DNA of 11,390 nucleotides from positions 1 to 11,390 of the forward strand of contig CAKSSH010000042.1 of assembly GCA_934488695.1 (NCBI GenBank). Reading direction: 5' to 3'. The notes below the pieces were generated by a model, which ran no database searches, was not told where the DNA came from, and was given only the letters and a program-made list of their open reading frames with translations. Position 1 is the first letter of the stretch. Each line of letters begins with the position of its first letter. Origin of the DNA: an uncultured Oscillospiraceae bacterium (GTDB taxonomy: Bacteria; Bacillota; Clostridia; Oscillospirales; Ruminococcaceae). The position numbers and the translations under genes were made by a program. Positions 6,601-11,390 of the stretch are shown in pieces.

Positions 6601-7123
6601 GGCAGGCGTCCTCGCAAGGTGGGGCATTCTGTTTCTTTTTTTTGTCAGATAAAATCAAGTACAGCATGATAAGGCCTGTTCCAACCACGACGCAGCAATC
6701 AGCAAAGTTAAAAACGGCAAAATTTATCAATCGAAAATCCACATAATCTACTACCCGACCATGAAACAACCGCTCGCCGCGAAAAACTCGATCAATCAAG
6801 TTTCCGATACCGCCGGAAAGAATCAATGCAATACCGTATATGCATAACGGCTGACGCACAAAACGCGAATAAAACAGCCAAGTCAAAACAACCATCAGCA
6901 GCGAGGTGACCCCACACAAAAGCCAGGATTGCCCTGCCATAAAGCTGAATGCGGCCCCATCGTTCAGCACATAAGTTATGTGCAACACGCCGGGAATGAC
7001 CGGAATGCTTTCAAAAAGCTGCATTGTGCCGGCAATCCAAAGCTTTAAAAGCTGGTCTATACCAATCAGAAGAAGCGCGGCAAGAGAGCTCCATAATTTA
7101 AGCACGGCTACCGATGTTTTCAA
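6593..7123 (-). CDS. lspA: lipoprotein signal peptidase (signal peptidase II)
   Basis: This 176-residue inner-membrane aspartic protease removes signal peptides from diacylglyceryl-modified prolipoproteins. Four hydrophobic segments are visible at about 12-30, 66-84, 93-109 and 140-158. Conserved family elements are DQLLK (23-27), NDGAAFS (54-60), GNLIDRVF (107-114) and FNFAD (138-142). Asp111 and Asp142 are the expected catalytic pair. The start is a TTG at 7123, supported by AGGAGGA at 7131-7137 with 7-base spacing; there is no in-frame ATG near it. A Lys-rich stretch (161-164) and a short cysteine-containing tail follow the last membrane segment. The gene lies between ileS and the pseudouridine synthase, as in Bacillus, and overlaps the latter by 8 bases. 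Confidence 0.95.
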   Translation of the reverse strand: MKTSVAVLKLWSSLAALLLIGIDQLLKLWIAGTMQLFESIPVIPGVLHITYVLNDGAAFSFMAGQSWLLCGVTSLLMVVLTWLFYSRFVRQPLCIYGIALILSGGIGNLIDRVFRGERLFHGRVVDYVDFRLINFAVFNFADCCVVVGTGLIMLYLILSDKKKKQNAPPCEDACHE

Positions 7124-7146
7124 ACGCGTTTCCTCCTATTCATGCT

Positions 7147-7181
7147 TTCAGGGGCACATGCCGAAAACATGTGTCCCTGAA
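7147..7181 (-). other. intercistronic hairpin between ileS and lspA
   Basis: Arms at 7147-7160 and 7168-7181 pair over about 14 bp with one G-T wobble and a seven-base loop (7161-7167). On the transcribed minus strand the stem is followed by AAGCATGAATAGGAGG rather than a U tract, so it is not a classical terminator for this operon. T-rich bases lie on the other side (7181-7190), so it would look like a terminator only to plus-strand transcription, for which there is no gene. It sits in the 60-base gap between the ileS stop and the lspA start, just before the lspA ribosome binding site. It could stabilise or process the mRNA, attenuate read-through, or stop antisense RNA. Confidence 0.7.
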
Positions 7182-7183
7182 TT

Positions 7184-9973
7184 TTATTTTCCAAGCACGC
7201 CGGCGCAGCGCTCACAAACCTCCGGATATTTTTCATTTTTACCGACAGATTCACTGTATGTCCAGCAACGTGCACATTTATGCCCGCCGGCCTTTTCAAC
7301 CGAAATGCCAAGCTGTGGCAAAATCTCGTCCGAAACACCGCCGGAGGCGTTCTCAAGCCAAACAGCCGAAACAATCAGCACCTGCGGAAGCAGAGAACGG
7401 AAAGATTGCAGCAGCTCGTACAAGTCCTCCTGCGCATACAACACCACGGCTGCGTCCAAAGAAGAGCCGATCTCCTTGCGCGCGCGCAGATCCTCCAATT
7501 GCTTTTTCACGGCATCCCGGACCGTGCGCAGCATCTCCCAGCGTTTTTCAAAATCTGCAGAAAATGAATAAGCGGACGGCTTAGGCATATCGTTAAGCAA
7601 AACGCTCTCTGCACGGTCAGAAGCGCGATGTGGAAGAGCCTGCCAGATCTCTTCGGAAGTAAAGGCTAAAATCGGCGCCAGCAGACGCGTCAACGCGCTG
7701 ATGATTTCATACATAACTGTTTGCGCGGCACGTCTGTCCGCCCCGTTTGCTTTTTCACAATACAGGCGGTCCTTTAAAACATCCAAATAGAAATTAGACA
7801 TATCCACAACGCAGAAATTGCGAATAGAATGGTATACCTGATGGAACTCAAACGCATCATACGCGCGACAAACCTTTTCGATTAATTCGTTGAGCTGAAG
7901 CAGCGCCCACATATCGATTTCATGTAATTGTTCAAACGGGACGGCATCCTTCTCCGGGTCATAATCAAAAAGATTTCCGAGAATGAACCGCGCGGTATTG
8001 CGAATTTTACGATAACCTTCTGAAAGCTGCTTCAAAATATCCGGAGAAATACGAATGTCCGCGTGATAATCCGAGGAAGCAACCCAAAGACGCAGGATAT
8101 CCGCACCGTATTGGTTAATGATTTCCTCGGGCAAAATACCGTTTCCGAGCGACTTAGACATTTTACGACCCTCACCGTCTACCACCCAACCGTGGGTACA
8201 GACAGCTTTGTACGGTGCTTTGCCGGACCAGGCGACCGAAGTCAGCAAGGAGGACTGAAACCAACCGCGATATTGGTCGTGCCCCTCAAGATAAAGGTCG
8301 GCCGGCCAATGAACGCCGTCGCGCTGGGTCAGAACCGCAGCATGCGAAACACCGGAATCAAACCAAACATCCATAATGTCGGTTTCTTTACGGAAGATAT
8401 GGTGACCACAGGAGCTGCAAACCGTTCCCTTCGGCAGAATGTCAGCTGCGTCGATGGTATACCAAGCATCCGATCCATGCTGTCTGAACAGCTCGGAAAC
8501 CGCTTGAATACTGTCTTTATCAATATGTTCTTTGCCGCATTTTTCGCAATAGAAAATAGGAATCGGAACGCCCCATGTCCGCTGACGGGAAATGCACCAG
8601 TCGCTACGGTCACGCACCATTCCCTTAATCCGCTCTTCTCCCCATTCCGGAATCCAGCGGACTCCCTCAATGGCTCGAATGGCCTCGTCCTTGAAACCGT
8701 CAATAGAGCAAAACCACTGCTTAGTCGCGCGATAGATAACCGGCTCCTTACAGCGCCAGCAATGCGGGTACTGGTGAATAATTTTTTGCATCGCAAACAT
8801 AGCACCCGTTTCTTCCAGATGCTGTGCAATCGCTTTATTGGCGTCCTTCGTCGAAAGTCCGGCAAAAACACCGGCGTCTTCAGTTAAATATCCTTTAGCA
8901 TCAACAGGGACAACAATCGAGATCTGCGGATAATTTCGACAAACCTCAAAATCCTCAAGACCATGCCCCGGCGCTGTATGAACGCAGCCGGTGCCGCTCT
9001 CCAACGTAACATGATTACCGACAATTACCAAAGACATCCGATCCAAGAACGGATGTGCCGTTTCAATCAATTCCAAGTCGCGTCCCTTCGCCCGACCGAG
9101 AATCTCATATTTTTCAATGCCGGCCGCCTGCATCGTAGGCTCGATCAGCTCTTCGGCAATGATATAGCACTCGCCGTTAGCGCGAACGCAGGCATAGGTA
9201 TAGTCCGGCCCGACACAAATAGCAAGGTTAGCAGGCAACGTCCAGGTGGTTGTTGTCCAAATAACAAAATATGTGTTTTGAAGATCTGCGCCAAGCTCTG
9301 CAAGCTTTCCGTGATCCTCCGTCACCTTGAACTTTACATAAATGGAATAACAAGGATCCTCAGCATACTCAATTTCTGCCTCAGCTAATGCTGTCTCGCA
9401 GGTCGGGCACCAATAAACCGGCTTCAGTCCTTTATAAATATACCCCTTCTGCGCCATTTCACCGAAAAGCTCAATCTGCTTAGCCTCAAATTCCGGCTTT
9501 AAAGTCAAATACGGATTGGCATAATCCCCGATTGATCCCAAACGCTTGAATTGATTGCGTTGGTTATCAACAAAGGAAAGTGCAAATTCGCGGCAATGCC
9601 GACGTAAATCAACCGGCGAAAGCGCCGCACGATCCACCCCGATTTTTTTAATGGCTTTCAACTCGATCGGCAAGCCGTGAGTATCCCAACCAGGAATATA
9701 AGGCGCACAAAACCCATTCATGTTTTTGTATTTGACAATAAAGTCTTTCAGAACCTTATTTAAAGCGGTTCCGAGATGAATATCTCCGTTGGCATACGGC
9801 GGACCGTCATGCAGCACGTATTTCGGCTTATCCCTGTTTTTTTCAATAATCTTACCGTAAATATCCTGCTCATCCTGATCCTGAAACAGTTTGGGTTCAC
9901 GCTGCGGAAGACCGGCCCGCATGGCAAAATCGGTCTTAGGCAGGTTGAGCGTCTGGTTATAATCCTGTGGCAT
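7184..9973 (-). CDS. ileS: isoleucyl-tRNA synthetase
   Basis: This 929-residue class I aminoacyl-tRNA synthetase attaches isoleucine to tRNA-Ile in the cytoplasm. The HIGH-type motif appears as GDIHLGT (63-69) and the second signature as GRKMSKSLGNG (602-612). The CP1 editing domain, which clears mischarged valine, spans about 190-395. It includes TTTTWTLPAN (240-249) and GTGCVHTAPGHGLEDF (327-342) with a conserved Asp341. The anticodon-binding region occupies about 640-800. A C-terminal zinc-binding element has cysteines at 900, 903, 920 and 923 (CARC and CERC). Length and zinc tail fit the usual bacterial IleS1 type. The start ATG at 9973 has AGGAGAG at 9981-9987. Only 22 bases separate it from divIVA, so there is no T-box leader immediately upstream, unlike B. 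subtilis ileS. Confidence 0.97.
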   Translation of the reverse strand: MPQDYNQTLNLPKTDFAMRAGLPQREPKLFQDQDEQDIYGKIIEKNRDKPKYVLHDGPPYANGDIHLGTALNKVLKDFIVKYKNMNGFCAPYIPGWDTHGLPIELKAIKKIGVDRAALSPVDLRRHCREFALSFVDNQRNQFKRLGSIGDYANPYLTLKPEFEAKQIELFGEMAQKGYIYKGLKPVYWCPTCETALAEAEIEYAEDPCYSIYVKFKVTEDHGKLAELGADLQNTYFVIWTTTTWTLPANLAICVGPDYTYACVRANGECYIIAEELIEPTMQAAGIEKYEILGRAKGRDLELIETAHPFLDRMSLVIVGNHVTLESGTGCVHTAPGHGLEDFEVCRNYPQISIVVPVDAKGYLTEDAGVFAGLSTKDANKAIAQHLEETGAMFAMQKIIHQYPHCWRCKEPVIYRATKQWFCSIDGFKDEAIRAIEGVRWIPEWGEERIKGMVRDRSDWCISRQRTWGVPIPIFYCEKCGKEHIDKDSIQAVSELFRQHGSDAWYTIDAADILPKGTVCSSCGHHIFRKETDIMDVWFDSGVSHAAVLTQRDGVHWPADLYLEGHDQYRGWFQSSLLTSVAWSGKAPYKAVCTHGWVVDGEGRKMSKSLGNGILPEEIINQYGADILRLWVASSDYHADIRISPDILKQLSEGYRKIRNTARFILGNLFDYDPEKDAVPFEQLHEIDMWALLQLNELIEKVCRAYDAFEFHQVYHSIRNFCVVDMSNFYLDVLKDRLYCEKANGADRRAAQTVMYEIISALTRLLAPILAFTSEEIWQALPHRASDRAESVLLNDMPKPSAYSFSADFEKRWEMLRTVRDAVKKQLEDLRARKEIGSSLDAAVVLYAQEDLYELLQSFRSLLPQVLIVSAVWLENASGGVSDEILPQLGISVEKAGGHKCARCWTYSESVGKNEKYPEVCERCAGVLGK

Positions 9974-9995
9974 GTCGGTTCTCTCCTAATATGTG

Positions 9996-10769
9996 TTATC
10001 TCTTTTTATTATCGTCATCCAAGTTGTAGCTGTCTCCGAATTTCAACGGCCCAAACTTGGATTCTTTTTTGGACTCCTCATCAAAGCGACTAAACCGGAA
10101 CCCGCTGCTTATTTGAAATCCTTCGGCTTTTTCCGGTTGGTCATCAGTTAAAGCAGCCGGCTCGACAGAAGGCTCCTGTACCTCCTGAGTGGTATCAGGA
10201 TCCGCTTCAGGCGTGTCCTGCTGTACATTCTCCTGCACCTCGGGCGCCTCTTGCACAACATCGGCCTTTTCCACGCGGACCTGCTCGGCCACAGCCTGCT
10301 TCGCTGCCTCGATTTTTTCGCGTTCAATCTCGGGCAGACTCTTAACAAGGTCCACCTGAGCATTATACAAGGTCAAAACCTTGCTGCGGAAAGCGTCCAC
10401 CTCGCGCTTCATTTTATTCAAAATTACTTCTTCCCGCTTAACCTCGTCTTTGACGTTTTTCACAATGTTTTCTGACTTGATTGTAGCGTCGCGCATTAAA
10501 ATTTCAGCGCGGTTTTTGGCCTCTTTTAAAATACTGTCTCCCAATTTCTGCGCACCGAGAAGCGCCTGTCGCAGACTGTCCTCCTCATTGCGGTACTCTT
10601 CGATTTTATTAGCAAGCACCAACAGCTTTTGATCGGCCTGCGCTTTTTCTTTTTCCATGGTCGAAATCAGGTCAATAATGTCATTCAAAAAATTTTCAAC
10701 ATCTTCCGGTTTGTACCCGAACGCGCTCTTTTCAAATTTCTTACTTTTGATATCGCTGATAGTCAACAC
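9996..10769 (-). CDS. divIVA: DivIVA-domain cell division/polarity protein
   Basis: This 257-residue protein has the DivIVA layout. A short membrane-binding head (about 2-35: LTISDIKSKKFEKSAFGYKP then EDVENFL) leads into a long coiled coil (about 35-165, rich in Lys, Glu and Ala heptads). A Gln/Glu/Pro/Asp-rich low-complexity tail (about 170-220) follows, and a conserved-looking end contains SKFGPLKFGD (236-245). DivIVA binds negatively curved membrane at poles and septa and recruits division, chromosome-segregation or wall-growth partners. The start is a GTG at 10769 with AGGAGGG at 10776-10782; a TTG one codon later is a possible alternative. Aligned on GY, the Phe-Arg pair known to matter for membrane insertion in B. 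subtilis (F17-R18) reads Ala-Phe here. The gene lies 14 bases after ylmH and 22 before ileS, its standard neighbourhood. The acidic tail is longer than in B. subtilis DivIVA (164 residues). Confidence 0.93.
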   Translation of the reverse strand: MLTISDIKSKKFEKSAFGYKPEDVENFLNDIIDLISTMEKEKAQADQKLLVLANKIEEYRNEEDSLRQALLGAQKLGDSILKEAKNRAEILMRDATIKSENIVKNVKDEVKREEVILNKMKREVDAFRSKVLTLYNAQVDLVKSLPEIEREKIEAAKQAVAEQVRVEKADVVQEAPEVQENVQQDTPEADPDTTQEVQEPSVEPAALTDDQPEKAEGFQISSGFRFSRFDEESKKESKFGPLKFGDSYNLDDDNKKR

Positions 10770-10783
10770 GGGAAACCCTCCTG

Positions 10784-11390
10784 TTAAATATATTTTTTAT
10801 ACGACAGCACCAATCTTCCTTTTTTGGTTGTTGTCTCAACATCCCCAATTAAAAATTTCCCAACGCGCCGAATGGAAAGCACATCACCCGAACAAACCGA
10901 CGTCGAAACAGATTTAAGCGGGGCATGATTCAGCTGTACCAGCTCACCGGTAATCAGTTTGGCCGACTCGGCACGGCTTTTCTGTGCTAATGCAGCAGTT
11001 ACACAATCTGCACGCAAAGAAGAAACAATGGCTTTTTCCTGAGAAAAACGAGGTTGAAGCGTGCCGGCCTCTTGCGGCTCGCACAAGCTCAGGCAAACAC
11101 CGACGTTTCCGACCTTCCGAAGATTATCAAGAACATGCTGCGCTATCGTTTCCGTTAAAAACAAAAAACTCTGCTCGTCGGAAACCAAAATATCCCCAAC
11201 AGCTTCTCTGTTGATTCCAAGCGACATCAAAGCCCCGAGAAAATCCCGGTGTGACAGCGGACGCGAATGTTTTGCACGAATACAGACAATCGGAAAGTTT
11301 TTTTCCTTTTCGTCAAAATACGCCGGAAAAGCGCCGAAAACACGGCGCTCAGCTTCCGGGAAGCCGCCGAAAAAGCAACTATCCTGTGCC
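10784..11390 (-). CDS. ylmH: YlmH-type S4-domain RNA-binding protein (partial, 5' end outside window)
   Basis: The minus-strand frame ending at 10784 stays open to the right edge and gives the last 201 residues. The full family length is about 255-260, so about 55 N-terminal residues are missing. No start should be placed at 11230, because the characteristic stretch SHRDFLGALMSLGINRE (45-61 of the visible part) spans it. The C-terminal S4 domain (about 125-183) includes LRADCVTAALAQKSRAESAKL and ends GDVLSIRRVGKFLIGD. YlmH binds RNA/ribosomes; in B. subtilis it has been linked to cell division gene clusters and more recently to ribosome rescue. It lies immediately before divIVA, as in most Gram-positive ylm clusters, with divIVA's ribosome binding site in the 14-base gap. 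Confidence 0.92.
   Translation of the reverse strand, partial: AQDSCFFGGFPEAERRVFGAFPAYFDEKEKNFPIVCIRAKHSRPLSHRDFLGALMSLGINREAVGDILVSDEQSFLFLTETIAQHVLDNLRKVGNVGVCLSLCEPQEAGTLQPRFSQEKAIVSSLRADCVTAALAQKSRAESAKLITGELVQLNHAPLKSVSTSVCSGDVLSIRRVGKFLIGDVETTTKKGRLVLSYKKYI

Noticed and set aside
7147..7190. Hairpin after ileS as an operon-ending terminator.
   Set aside because: The U-rich side lies on the wrong strand for the minus-strand operon, and lspA follows at once with its usual neighbour order.
8063..8887. Plus-strand open frame (274 codons) opposite ileS.
   Set aside because: It is antisense to well-conserved IleS catalytic and editing regions, with no ribosome binding site or family resemblance.

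Overview
The window looks like the chromosome of an anaerobic, probably spore-forming Firmicute (class Clostridia, most likely near the Oscillospiraceae/Ruminococcaceae). This rests on the strong AGGAGG-type ribosome binding sites before nearly every gene, the ylmH-divIVA-ileS-lspA-rluD gene order typical of Gram-positives, a two-subunit transketolase, a PheB-type ACT protein, and an apparent YtvI-like sporulation membrane protein. The genus is an inference. I see no mobile element, CRISPR array, rRNA or tRNA gene.

Layout. Bases 1-608 (minus) hold the 5' two thirds or so of a YtvI-like membrane protein gene that runs off the left edge. It is divergent from a three-gene plus-strand unit at 765-3697: a PheB-family HTH/ACT protein, homoserine dehydrogenase (hom) and aspartate kinase (lysC type). 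The 609-764 gap carries a plausible sigma-A promoter for this unit. A strong bidirectional terminator at 3733-3768 separates it from a convergent minus-strand unit. Read in its own direction (right to left), that unit is ylmH (cut by the right edge), divIVA, ileS, lspA, rluD, and the N- and C-terminal transketolase subunits. Its genes are separated by at most about 60 bases, or overlap, so they are probably cotranscribed.

How the genes work together. hom and lysC catalyse steps 3 and 1 of the aspartate family pathway (threonine, methionine, lysine). The small HTH/ACT protein at the head of the operon is a candidate amino-acid-responsive regulator. The aspartate kinase gene contains an in-frame internal ATG with a near-perfect ribosome binding site, so it probably makes a separate regulatory (beta) subunit, as in Bacillus LysC. 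The minus-strand unit combines polar growth/division (DivIVA, YlmH), isoleucine charging (IleS), lipoprotein maturation (LspA), rRNA modification (RluD-like) and pentose phosphate metabolism (transketolase). ileS sits only 22 bases behind divIVA, which leaves no room for a T-box leader. A 14-bp hairpin lies between ileS and lspA.

Overall this is mostly ordinary core-genome content. I found no convincing new biological system. The points most worth a second look are the internal start in lysC, the ACT-less tail of homoserine dehydrogenase next to an HTH/ACT protein, and the ileS-lspA hairpin. No stretch longer than about 160 bases lacks a gene.
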